Shown here piece after piece: positions 1 to 7,952 of a stretch of DNA of 64,000 nucleotides. Origin of the DNA: Tellurirhabdus bombi (lineage in GTDB: Bacteria > Bacteroidota > Bacteroidia > Cytophagales > Spirosomataceae). The position numbers were made by a program, and so were the translations under genes. Below the pieces are notes generated by a model. It made no database searches and was not told the origin of the DNA. It worked only from the letters and a program-made list of their open reading frames with translations. The DNA lies in assembly GCF_021484805.1 (NCBI RefSeq), contig NZ_CP090557.1:4538001-4602000 (forward strand), written 5' to 3'. Position 1 is the stretch's first letter; each line of letters begins with the position of its first letter.

Positions 1-62
1 CGGCTCTGGTGTTCGTTCAGAAGCGGTTGGTTCAAATCATGAATTTGTTGGTCAGTAGTCAT
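1..62 (-). CDS. 5' end of a gene running off the left edge, possibly L-rhamnose isomerase
   Basis: An ATG on the minus strand at 62 opens a frame that stays open to the window edge. It begins MTTDQQIHDLNQPLLNEHQS. Only about 20 residues are visible, so no domain can be seen. The promoter region carries the same direct-repeat operator found before rhaT, susC and the second PL11 lyase, so the gene belongs to the rhamnose/rhamnogalacturonan regulon. An N-terminus of the form I..LN..LL..HQ would suit the isomerases of rhamnose catabolism known from this phylum, but this is a guess from context. Confidence 0.55.
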   Translation of the reverse strand, partial: MTTDQQIHDLNQPLLNEHQS

Positions 63-96
63 TTTGTTGGGTTCAGCCAGGCAATTAAGGTACAAA

Positions 97-124
97 TAAG
101 CCCATTAGGAACCTAATGGGCTTA
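97..124. repeat. 28-bp inverted repeat in the leader of the left-edge gene
   Basis: Two 13-nt arms (TAAGCCCATTAGG and its complement) flank a 2-nt centre. The element lies between the predicted -7 box (161-168) and the start codon at 62, so it would be in the 5' untranslated region. There is no clear T-run on either side, so it is not a normal intrinsic terminator. It could be an operator palindrome or an mRNA hairpin. Confidence 0.6.
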
Positions 125-160
125 ACCCCTTACCTATGATGTAAACAATGCTTCTAACCA

Positions 161-205
161 CAAATTAAGCCTTTTTTCACGGCTTAACTCTTCTGAACTC
201 TCCTG
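161..205 (-). promoter_or_regulatory. Promoter with tandem 10-bp operator for the left-edge gene
   Basis: Read on the minus strand from 205, two direct repeats CAGGAGAGTT and CAGAAGAGTT (205-186) are followed by 17 nt and then TTAATTTG (168-161), one mismatch from the Bacteroidota -7 consensus TAnnTTTG. The same layout occurs before rhaT, susC and the second PL11 gene. The repeats sit where the -33 element would be, as expected for an activator site. Confidence 0.65.
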
Positions 206-261
206 CTTTGGGACCAGCTTATCAGGTCTTTCTAACAGGCAAGTATTTTAAGAAAAAACGG

Positions 262-1350
262 CTACAGCGAGGCCCGCCGAATCATATAAAATGGATTTTT
301 GACCTTGATCTGTTTCTTGTCGAGCAGCAAAGCAGCCGTGGTCCGACCCATGGTTTCAAAATCAGTCGTGACAACCGTAATGCCCAGCAATTCTTTGAGG
401 GTTGTTTCATTAAAGGAAATGATTCCTATTTCGCGCCCCAGCAGAAAACTCGATTGACGAACTTTTTTAACAATTTCGGCCAAATTAGTCTCTTCAACAA
501 CTACGTAGGCCGTGCCTGATTCCAGGCGTTCATCCACCGCGTTTTCTTTCACGGCAAACTCTTTGTCATACACGGCGCAGAACGAACGAAATCCCCGGGC
601 GATTTCTACCGGATAGTTGCCTTCGCTCGGGAAAATAAGCACCAACCGGTTATACTTGGCTAAGAGGTCATTAGCCTCCTCTAAAGCGCCAAAAATGTCT
701 TTATCAAAATTCTGGTAAACGCTGAGCTGGTTCACCATTTCCGGAATGTCTTTATCCAGCAGAACCAGTTCATCTGACGGAATCCGATCCAGCACCTTGC
801 GGTAATCCGCTTTGTCCAGATCCGTAGCAAAGTGGGGCATTACTACGTAATAATTGTATTTGCCCAGATTTTTATCGATAATTTCTTCAAAATTACGGGC
901 GCTATAATGATGAATCTGCAAATCGACCGTTGCCCGGTCGCCCAGCGCCTGTAAAAAAGAGTAATAGATGATTTTTTTATAAGAACTCAACTTATTGAAA
1001 ATGAGCAGTATTTTCAGCTTCGTTGTGTTGTTTGACTGCACATAATATCCTTTCCCCTGCACGGATGTGATGTAACCGCGCTCCCGCAGTTCACGATAGG
1101 CTTTTTCGACGGTATCCCGCGCCAGGTAGTACTCGACACTCAATTCACTGATGGATGGCAGCTGGTCATTCTTCTTCAGCACTCCGCGCTCAATGTCTGT
1201 GATGATCGACTGCACAATCTGCTTGTACTTAGGTGTTTTGTCGTTTGCATTGAACTGAAGCTGGTAAGGACAAACCGACGGAGTACGGTAAATATCGACA
1301 AAGCTGGAAGCAGAGCGGCTACGGTGAACGGGAGTTTGTCTAGCTATCAT
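262..1350 (-). CDS. GntR-family regulator with LacI-type sugar-sensing domain (AraR-like architecture)
   Basis: The 362-residue protein has a GntR winged helix-turn-helix at about residues 40-105 (KYKQIVQSI, then DQLPSISELS and DTVEKAYRELRERGYI). A periplasmic-binding-protein-like effector domain follows, about 112-345. This combination is known from sugar regulators such as Bacillus AraR. It is transcribed divergently from rhaT, and the left-edge gene lies downstream on the same strand, so control of rhamnose genes is likely; the effector cannot be read from sequence. The first 30 residues before the HTH are poorly conserved in type, but no other Met lies between residue 2 and the domain, so the first ATG is kept. 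Confidence 0.85.
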   Translation of the reverse strand: MIARQTPVHRSRSASSFVDIYRTPSVCPYQLQFNANDKTPKYKQIVQSIITDIERGVLKKNDQLPSISELSVEYYLARDTVEKAYRELRERGYITSVQGKGYYVQSNNTTKLKILLIFNKLSSYKKIIYYSFLQALGDRATVDLQIHHYSARNFEEIIDKNLGKYNYYVVMPHFATDLDKADYRKVLDRIPSDELVLLDKDIPEMVNQLSVYQNFDKDIFGALEEANDLLAKYNRLVLIFPSEGNYPVEIARGFRSFCAVYDKEFAVKENAVDERLESGTAYVVVEETNLAEIVKKVRQSSFLLGREIGIISFNETTLKELLGITVVTTDFETMGRTTAALLLDKKQIKVKNPFYMIRRASL

Positions 1351-1487
1351 AGGTCAGCAAAAATAGTACTATTTAAAGAAGAAACACTCCTTAAGGGCTT
1401 ATCGATAGATTGCCCCTTGATCTTAAGTTTACTACTGATTTAGGTCAACTAAAAAGGATGTGAGCAGAATATTAATGCAATCGTTGC

Positions 1488-1501
1488 CGGGAACGTTCCC
1501 G
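1488..1501. promoter_or_regulatory. Perfect 14-bp palindrome, possible regulator operator
   Basis: CGGGAACGTTCCCG is a perfect palindrome with a central CG, the form typical of operators of LacI-like repressors. It lies between the divergent GntR/LacI-type regulator (start 1350) and rhaT (start 1904). The rest of the 553-bp gap (1351-1903) holds the rhaT promoter at its right end and no coding frame that I could support. Confidence 0.45.
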
Positions 1502-1842
1502 AAAAGTATTCTTTCAAGATGGAGTTCTCCAAAACGAAGTCAGCCTATTTTCACTATCTGGTTGCTGAAACAAACCTGCTAATCCGGGATAAGCACAAAA
1601 ATTGTACTTTACAAAATAGCTTTTTCAACGCTTTACTCTCTGCTTGGGGTCACTTGGTCCGGTACGTTTCGTAAAAAGAATTTCGTATGGCCTGTCGGAG
1701 CCTCATGCACTGATTAAGTAATAAATTAGGCAACTTAGGCCCAGAACGGCCCCTCTATGCCCAGGCCAAATAGGCTGTATGTTGGCTTTCAGACAAAATT
1801 TTTCGTCTAAAGACAATTAAAACTTGGTTATGTCTCACTTTT

Positions 1843-1887
1843 CAGGAGAGAGCAGGAGAGTTAGTGGTCTGCCTAAAATCAGATTTG
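1843..1887 (+). promoter_or_regulatory. rhaT promoter with tandem 10-bp operator
   Basis: Direct repeats CAGGAGAGAG and CAGGAGAGTT (1843-1862) are followed by a 17-nt spacer and CAGATTTG (1880-1887), one mismatch from TAnnTTTG. The rhaT start codon lies 16 nt after the -7 box. Repeat spacing and distance to the -7 box match three other promoters in the window. Confidence 0.65.
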
Positions 1888-1903
1888 TATAAAAAAAGAA
1901 GAA

Positions 1904-2941
1904 ATGGCTGTTATCTGGGGAGTTGTCTTGCATGCGCTGGGAGGATTTGCTTCCGGCAGTTTTTATCTACCGTACAAAAAAGTTAAAGAATGGTCGTGGG
2001 AAAGTTACTGGCTAGTGGGCGGTTTGTTCTCCTGGGTAGCCGCTCCCCTGATCTTTGGGGCGTTAACAGTGCCTAACCTGTTTGACATTCTGGCTCAAAC
2101 GCCAACCGAAACGAAATGGTGGACTTATTTCTGGGGCGTACTCTGGGGCTTCGGTGGCCTGACGTTCGGTCTGGCGATGCGTTATCTGGGCTTGTCGCTG
2201 GGCATGGCCGTAACGCTCGGCTTATGCGCCGTTTTTGGCACGATTGTTCCGCCCCTCTACGAAGGCACCTTTGATAAACTGCTCGCCACCACGTCGGGGC
2301 AAGTGATTCTCCTCGGCTTAGGGGTTTGTGTACTGGGAATTTCCATTTGCGGGATCGCCGGCATGATGAAAGAAAGAACCCTTACTCCCGCGCAGAAAAA
2401 AGAAGCCATCGCCGAATTTGACCTGAACAAAGGGTTAATGGTAGCCGTATTTTCCGGCGTCATGAGTGCCTGTATGTCCTTCGGGCTGACGGCGGGGCAA
2501 CCCATTGCCGAATTAGCTGTTCAGAACGGGGCTGATCCGTTGTACATGAATAACGCGCCCCTGGTGTTTATTCTCCTAGGTGGCCTGACAACCAATGCGA
2601 TTTGGACCATTTATCTGAACATTAAAAACAAAACTTACACCGATTACACCAACATTTCGACGCCAATTGTGCGGAACATCATTTTCTGCGCGCTGGCTGG
2701 TGTTACGTGGTACCTGCAATTTTTCTTCTACGGCATGGGCGACAGCAAAATGGGCGAATACCGCTTCTCAGGCTGGACGCTGCACATGGCCTTTATCATC
2801 GCCTTCAGTAGCTTCTGGGGTCTGTATCTGCGCGAGTGGCGCGGTTCTAATCCCCAAACCATGCGGACCATTATCCTGGGAATCGCTACCGTTATTTTCT
2901 CGACTATGGTGGTCGGGTACGGCAACTATCTGGCCGAATAA
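1904..2941 (+). CDS. rhaT: L-rhamnose/H+ symporter RhaT
   Basis: The 345-residue membrane protein imports L-rhamnose with protons across the inner membrane. It opens with MAVIWGVVLHALGGFASGSF, followed by YLPYKKVKEWSWESYW. The whole chain is a series of about ten hydrophobic segments, and its length is that of enterobacterial RhaT. It follows a promoter of the shared regulon type, which ties it to the pectin lyases further right: rhamnogalacturonan I releases rhamnose. The next gene is convergent, with about 20 bp between the stop codons and no obvious terminator. Confidence 0.93.
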   Translation: MAVIWGVVLHALGGFASGSFYLPYKKVKEWSWESYWLVGGLFSWVAAPLIFGALTVPNLFDILAQTPTETKWWTYFWGVLWGFGGLTFGLAMRYLGLSLGMAVTLGLCAVFGTIVPPLYEGTFDKLLATTSGQVILLGLGVCVLGISICGIAGMMKERTLTPAQKKEAIAEFDLNKGLMVAVFSGVMSACMSFGLTAGQPIAELAVQNGADPLYMNNAPLVFILLGGLTTNAIWTIYLNIKNKTYTDYTNISTPIVRNIIFCALAGVTWYLQFFFYGMGDSKMGEYRFSGWTLHMAFIIAFSSFWGLYLREWRGSNPQTMRTIILGIATVIFSTMVVGYGNYLAE

Positions 2942-2961
2942 GCCAGCCCGCACCGGCGCGA

Positions 2962-3651
2962 TCAGCAAATCAGCTTGTAACCCATTCCCCGGATGTTGAG
3001 AATTTCGACGGACGGGTCGGGTTTCAACTGTTTGCGGAGCTTGGTGATGAAGACATCCATTGTCCTAGTATGAAAAAAGCTGTCGTCTCCCCACAACGTG
3101 ATCAGCACCTGCTTACGATCCAGTAGGGTATTTCGGTGCTGATACAGCATATTCAACAACTGGGTTTCCCGGTGGGATAGCCGGGTTTCGGGCTGGTTTG
3201 GGAATTGTAACGTCTGCTTGTGGGGATTGAAGGTAAACTGGCCAAGCAAAACCTCTGTTTCCTGAGCCTGGACCGGAGCCGTGTTCCGTTTCAAGAGTTC
3301 GTGAACCCGCAGAAAGAGTTCTTCCAGGCTAAATGGTTTCTTCAGGTAATCATTGCCCCCACTTTCGTAGCCTTCAATGACGTCTTTTGTCGCGGTTCGG
3401 GCCGTCAGAAATAAGATGGGAACGTGCACGTTGGTAGCCCGAATCTGCCGAACCAGCGTAAACCCATCCGTTTGAGGCAGCATGACATCCACGATGCAAA
3501 GCGAAAATGGGTGGTGCTGAAACAGGCTGTACGCTCTTCGGCCATCGTCGGTATGAGTTACGGCATAATTTCGCTGTTCCAGGCTGTCTTTGATCACTTT
3601 AGCCAGGAAAGGCTCATCCTCCACCAGCAAAATGTGCGGTTGGGCGCTCAT
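2962..3651 (-). CDS. OmpR/PhoB-type response regulator
   Basis: The start chosen is the ATG at 3651, giving MSAQPHILLVEDEPF and 229 residues; it overlaps the stop of the upstream kinase by four bases (ATGA), so the two are translationally coupled. The receiver domain is at about residues 5-120, with acidic residues at 11-13, the phospho-acceptor Asp in CIVDVMLP and the Lys in YLKKPF. A winged-helix DNA-binding domain follows, about 130-229, ending NIRGMGYKLIC. The targets are unknown; the divergent TlpA-like gene is a candidate. Confidence 0.92.
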   Translation of the reverse strand: MSAQPHILLVEDEPFLAKVIKDSLEQRNYAVTHTDDGRRAYSLFQHHPFSLCIVDVMLPQTDGFTLVRQIRATNVHVPILFLTARTATKDVIEGYESGGNDYLKKPFSLEELFLRVHELLKRNTAPVQAQETEVLLGQFTFNPHKQTLQFPNQPETRLSHRETQLLNMLYQHRNTLLDRKQVLITLWGDDSFFHTRTMDVFITKLRKQLKPDPSVEILNIRGMGYKLIC

Positions 3652-5114
3652 AACAAGGGCAGTTGAACGATGAAAACACTTCCGCACGGCTGGTTAGCCC
3701 GCACATGCACCGCCCCCCGATGCTGTTGAATCACCTGACGGACGTAGCTTAACCCCAGCCCGTAGCCCTTTACGTCGTGTACATTTCCTTGAGGAACCCG
3801 AAAGAATCGCTCAAACACCTTGTCGTGGTATTCAACGGGAATACCGATGCCGTTGTCGGCAAACGCAATTTCGACCTGCTTGTCCCGGGCCGATAAACGA
3901 ATGTCGAGCTTTGCGTGTCGGGGGGCGTACTTCAGCGCGTTGTCGATGATATTAGTAAATACGTTAGTCAGGCTGGCCGCTTCGCCGCGCACCAGAGCAG
4001 CTTCGGAGAGTGGTTCGTAGTTAACCTCGGCCTGTTGCTGATCGAGCCGAACGGCAAGGTCGTGGATTGCTTTAGTCATCAACGCATTGAGATCCAGCCC
4101 TTGCCATGTTTCTTCGGAGCTTCGGACGAGGCGATTGGTATTTAAAATTTGGGTGGTCAGGGCCGTTAGTTTGTCCGTCTGGTGGCTAATAATATTTAAA
4201 TACTCATTCTGGGTTTCGGGCGGGTACGCGAACGTTCTCAAAGCTTCCGCCGTGATCTTAATCGATGCCAATGGGGTGTTCAGTTCATGCGTCATATTGT
4301 TAATGAAGTTGTCTTTCAGCTCCGCTAATTTGTGTTGTGAGAGCAGCGTTTTGGCCGTATAACCAAAGCAAACCAGGGCAATGGTAATGAGCAGTAGCGT
4401 GCTGATAATCACCCACTTCATGCTTTTTAAAAAATACGTATCCGGGCTTTCGAAACCGGCCCAGACCAGGTCTTTTTTGTAGGGCCGCCGCAACGAGGTG
4501 TTAACCGGCTTAGTGCTATAATGGTTGGCTTGGATTGTGTCTTGATTAAGCACAAACGAGGTTCGGATGCCCTTTTCAGCCAGCAGTTTTTGATAGAGTT
4601 TGGTCAGGGCGGCCCGATTCACCGAGCTATTTTTATAGGCTGTATCTAAGCTATCCCCCAGACGCGGCGTGTAGTAATAAACGAAGCCTTTTTTCAAATC
4701 GCCCCAGAGCATTTTTTGGCCGAAGTGCTTAATCAAAATTGTTTTCGCTCGTGGCGTAATCTGGGGCAACTTCTCCTTAAAGTCACTTATTCCAAACGAG
4801 AATCCTTTACTGTCGGCGTATTTGGGATAACGGTCCTTGATGTGAAAAACCGTGTTTCCCTCCCGGTTGTTGGTGTCGCAGGTGATGGTGATGAATGACG
4901 TATCCGCTAGCCACCCTTTGAACCGATTGACCAATTGCTGGTGACGCTGGGCCATTTCCTGATCGACCGCCGTATTCAGGGCCTCGTTGCTGTCACGCTG
5001 AAACGTATCGACTGTGCTTTTGTAGTTCTGGTAGTTCCAAAACAACTGCAAACCAATAATGCCGGCTACGCACAGCGCCATCAGAACCAGGATCAGATTG
5101 ATGTGCTTTTTCAT
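3648..5114 (-). CDS. Membrane sensor histidine kinase, partner of the adjacent response regulator
   Basis: The 488 residues begin with a membrane helix (about 7-27), then an extracytoplasmic sensor region of about 200 residues, then a second helix (about 232-252, WVIISTLLLITIALVCFGY). The HisKA domain has the phospho-acceptor His in NNMTHELNTPLASI. The ATPase domain shows the N box NIIDNALKYAP, the G1 box ADNGIGIP and the G2 box YGLGLS. It is co-transcribed with the regulator at 2962-3651. The periplasmic domain does not resemble one I can name. Confidence 0.93.
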   Translation of the reverse strand: MKKHINLILVLMALCVAGIIGLQLFWNYQNYKSTVDTFQRDSNEALNTAVDQEMAQRHQQLVNRFKGWLADTSFITITCDTNNREGNTVFHIKDRYPKYADSKGFSFGISDFKEKLPQITPRAKTILIKHFGQKMLWGDLKKGFVYYYTPRLGDSLDTAYKNSSVNRAALTKLYQKLLAEKGIRTSFVLNQDTIQANHYSTKPVNTSLRRPYKKDLVWAGFESPDTYFLKSMKWVIISTLLLITIALVCFGYTAKTLLSQHKLAELKDNFINNMTHELNTPLASIKITAEALRTFAYPPETQNEYLNIISHQTDKLTALTTQILNTNRLVRSSEETWQGLDLNALMTKAIHDLAVRLDQQQAEVNYEPLSEAALVRGEAASLTNVFTNIIDNALKYAPRHAKLDIRLSARDKQVEIAFADNGIGIPVEYHDKVFERFFRVPQGNVHDVKGYGLGLSYVRQVIQQHRGAVHVRANQPCGSVFIVQLPLL

Positions 5115-5236
5115 ACCCCTAAAATAGGCTGAGCAAGCCTTATTCGAATCGGCGTTAACACTAATTAAGGAAGCTTAACGATGGTTAACCGGTGCACGTG
5201 GCTTTTTCTCCGTCTTTTGAGGCAAATCAAGAAACC

Positions 5237-6421
5237 ATGAAACAGTTAACTTTCGTTCTCCTATTTTTAGCTCACGCAGGCTTAGCCCAGCAAAAAAAAG
5301 GGCAGGCAGTACCCGACCTCCAATTCGAGACAATCCTCAACGCGCCCGTCAAAGCGACTGCATTAAGCCAGTTAAAGGGCAAAATTGTGCTGATTGAGTT
5401 TTGGGCCACTTGGTGTGGCTCTTGCCTCGAAGCCATGCCGCACCTCAAGCAGTTGCAGCAGAAATACGGGTCACAGTTGCAGGTCATCGCGGTAACCAAC
5501 GAAACCGTCAAGCGAACTAATCAGTATCTGGCAGCCCGCCCTTCCAATCTGTGGTTTGCCGTCGATACGGCGGGTGCTATTGCCAAACTGTTTCCGCATC
5601 AACTGATTCCGCATACGGTATTGATCGATACGGAAGGAAAACTGATTGCCAGCACGAACCCCGAAGCCGTTACGGATCAGGTGATCGAAGCCATCTGGAA
5701 TCGAAAAGAAGTGCATTTGCCCCAAAAAATAGACAATCCACTCCCTCCTGCTGAAGTGCTTAAAACTTACTTCTACGCGGCGGATACAGTACAAAGCCGG
5801 TTCAGGATGCAGGGTGAGATAAAAGGAAGTCCGGGCCTGAGTACGACCTATCTGAATGATTCAACGTTTAAACAACGTCGGATCACGTGCCTGAATCTAC
5901 CATTAACGTCGCTGTATAGATTGGCCCACGGCGATTTTCCGTACAGCCGGACGATTGACAAAACCGGCGAGGGGAACAACGCGCCCGTGTATTGCCTGGA
6001 TTTGATTGTGAGGGGTAAAGACGAATTACTGCCAACATTGCAAACCGAGCTAGCCAAGCGGTTTGATATGCAGACGAAAGTGGAACCGCAGTTGAAGGAT
6101 GTGAGCGTCTTAAAAATAATGGACCCTGAAAAATTCAAGCGGATTCCCCGGAACAAGTCGGGCCAACGCACCTATTACGCCCGGCACGGCGAAATCGATC
6201 AGCAGGGAATTACGATGAACGAGTTCGCTGAGTTTTTGGAAAGCTTCGGGACTGGAAAGCGACTGGTTATCAACGGAACTCAAAACAGCGAGAAACTGGA
6301 TGTTAAATTCTCGTTCCAGCCCGAAAATCCGCAGAGCCTGGTGGATATTTTAGCGGGGATGGGTTTAGCGCTGGTCAACGAGCAACGAGAGGTAGCTATG
6401 CTGGTGCTTTACAAGGAGTAA
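5237..6421 (+). CDS. Secreted TlpA-like thioredoxin fused to a DUF3738-type domain
   Basis: The ATG at 5237 begins a clear signal peptide (MKQLTFVLLFLAHAGLAQ), so it is preferred over the frame opening at 5192. The 394-residue product has a TlpA/AhpC-type thioredoxin fold (about 22-160) with the redox motif WCGSC in IEFWATWCGSCLEAMP and the cis-Pro region LIPHTVLIDTEGK. The C-terminal half, ending in the NEFAEFLESFGTGK and GLALVNEQREVAMLVL regions, resembles the DUF3738 family. The role is probably extracytoplasmic thiol-disulfide exchange. It is divergent from the two-component system. Confidence 0.83.
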   Translation: MKQLTFVLLFLAHAGLAQQKKGQAVPDLQFETILNAPVKATALSQLKGKIVLIEFWATWCGSCLEAMPHLKQLQQKYGSQLQVIAVTNETVKRTNQYLAARPSNLWFAVDTAGAIAKLFPHQLIPHTVLIDTEGKLIASTNPEAVTDQVIEAIWNRKEVHLPQKIDNPLPPAEVLKTYFYAADTVQSRFRMQGEIKGSPGLSTTYLNDSTFKQRRITCLNLPLTSLYRLAHGDFPYSRTIDKTGEGNNAPVYCLDLIVRGKDELLPTLQTELAKRFDMQTKVEPQLKDVSVLKIMDPEKFKRIPRNKSGQRTYYARHGEIDQQGITMNEFAEFLESFGTGKRLVINGTQNSEKLDVKFSFQPENPQSLVDILAGMGLALVNEQREVAMLVLYKE

Positions 6422-6440
6422 AGTAGCCCGGAAGCCTTAT

Positions 6441-6494
6441 AAAAATGCCAGACTAGTAAGGAGTTATCTGGTAAATCCATACTAGTCTGGCATT
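6441..6494 (-). terminator. Intrinsic terminator for the DUF2911 gene
   Basis: Perfect 15-nt arms lie at 6444-6458 and 6480-6494. On the minus strand the stem is followed by TTTTTATAAGG. It sits between convergent genes and may also serve the plus-strand TlpA-like gene, though no T-run follows on that side. Confidence 0.8.
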
Positions 6495-6524
6495 GCTGCG
6501 TGAAGCGGCCACCGTGGCGCGACC

Positions 6525-7058
6525 TTACTTCACCGTAAAATCCGCCTGAGCGTCAGCCCACATCAACGAAACAACTCCTTTTTTGGAAATATCGATGGTG
6601 AATTTTTCCTGGAAGCTTTTCGCCTTTTTAGCCGGAACCGTTACACGTACTACGTCTTCTTCCTGCTTGTATGTATACGCGCCCCACTTGATTCCTTTGT
6701 TAATGATGATTACCCATTCTTTCTGGCCTGGAATGGTAAACAAACCGTATTTGCCTTTAGGCACGCTTTTGCCTTCAACCTTCACATCGTCCGAAAAGTC
6801 GATGGTTGTCGTGGCGTTCGCACCTGTACGCCATACCTGTCCGTAAGGGGCCAGTTTGCCTTCAGCGTTCCAGATGTCGCGTCCTTTGACGGATGGCTGG
6901 CTGTAATCAATCGTAATGGTCTTGCTACCAACGGTTTGCTTCGCCGTTGCCGGAGGGCTGGCCGGTGGCGCTTTCTCCTGGGCCATGGATTGAATGCAGA
7001 AAAGACCCATCAACAGCGTAAGCGTTAAGGTCATTAGATTTTTACTGTAATTTTTCAT
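6525..7058 (-). CDS. Secreted DUF2911 domain protein
   Basis: The start is set at the ATG at 7058 (MKNYSKNLMTLTLTLLMG), which begins a signal peptide ending near SMAQE; an in-frame Met 12 codons earlier would spoil the signal. The mature part matches the DUF2911 family seen in Bacteroidota: SKTITIDYSQPSVKGRDIWN, the APYGQVWRTGANATTTI region, the KGKYGLFTIPG turn and the final SLMWADAQADFTVK. The function of the family is unknown. Confidence 0.85.
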   Translation of the reverse strand: MKNYSKNLMTLTLTLLMGLFCIQSMAQEKAPPASPPATAKQTVGSKTITIDYSQPSVKGRDIWNAEGKLAPYGQVWRTGANATTTIDFSDDVKVEGKSVPKGKYGLFTIPGQKEWVIIINKGIKWGAYTYKQEEDVVRVTVPAKKAKSFQEKFTIDISKKGVVSLMWADAQADFTVK

Positions 7059-7142
7059 AAACCAATTAAATTGAAAGGAAGAAATAGTAAACACTCAAAG
7101 GTATGATTTGGCAGGGAAGTTACCTACACAATTACGCTTCGG

Positions 7143-7829
7143 TTACCGAGCGGGCATGATCTTTAAATTAGCAAAATCGCCGTTGGACTGGTTGCCTACC
7201 ATCAACCCCAAAGCGCCTTCCCGGTGACTACTAAGGCTCTCAACGACCAGACTGGGCTGGGGTGCATTATTCACGAAAACGCGAATGGTAGGCATGTTGA
7301 TTTCGATGCGCGCATGAAACCAGTCGGTTGGCCCGGGGGCGGGATTAACGCTTTTTTCATACTGTCCGGGGTGCTCTTTACGCAGCTTCTCCCAGGATGC
7401 ACCCGGCTCAAAGGTGTATTGCACGGCATGAATCCGCCGGATGGAATCTAACGCCTGAAAGTTAAAGGGCCGAAAATAGATGGTTTCAAACGTTTGGTCA
7501 TCAACGCCATGAAAGGCTATTCCAACAAAACTTTTCTGCAACTCATCACGTCCCCGAATATCCAGTTCGATGGTGCCGTTTCCGAACCGAACGCCTTCGA
7601 GCCAGGCAATTCCGTGCTCTTTTCGTTCGTCGAAGCGCAGGCCCTGCCGGTTTTTTTCCCGCAAAGGACTCACCGCTCGATTCACGACGCGCAATCCTTT
7701 TCCTTCGACCATATCGGCCAGTCTGGGCTGAATAATTTTTTCTGGCTGGCCCTTTGCTGTCGTTGTTAATGCGAGGAAAGCCGCCAATAAGCAAATTCCC
7801 GCCATTCGATTTTTGCTGTAGATTTGCAT
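7143..7829 (-). CDS. Secreted concanavalin-like (LamG/DUF1080-type) protein
   Basis: The ATG at 7829 gives MQIYSKNRMAGICLLAAF, a signal peptide, and 228 residues. The rest looks like a single beta-sandwich of the concanavalin/LamG or 3-keto-disaccharide hydrolase type: GTIELDIRGRD, FVGIAFHGVDD, DWFHARIEINMPTIRVFVNN and GALGLMVGNQSNGDFANLKI. A carbohydrate-binding or carbohydrate-active role is possible. It is divergent from the membrane-tethered HTH protein at 7953-9233, whose C-terminus has a similar domain. Confidence 0.7.
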   Translation of the reverse strand: MQIYSKNRMAGICLLAAFLALTTTAKGQPEKIIQPRLADMVEGKGLRVVNRAVSPLREKNRQGLRFDERKEHGIAWLEGVRFGNGTIELDIRGRDELQKSFVGIAFHGVDDQTFETIYFRPFNFQALDSIRRIHAVQYTFEPGASWEKLRKEHPGQYEKSVNPAPGPTDWFHARIEINMPTIRVFVNNAPQPSLVVESLSSHREGALGLMVGNQSNGDFANLKIMPAR

Positions 7830-7952
7830 TACGTAAACAGAATTAAAAAAGAATGACGCAAAGTTGATCGGCAATAGATAATTAGCCAAACCAAGCCGCG
7901 TTCAAGTTTGTGCAAATTAATTCAAACAAATAACTAATTGATCCCCAGCCCA

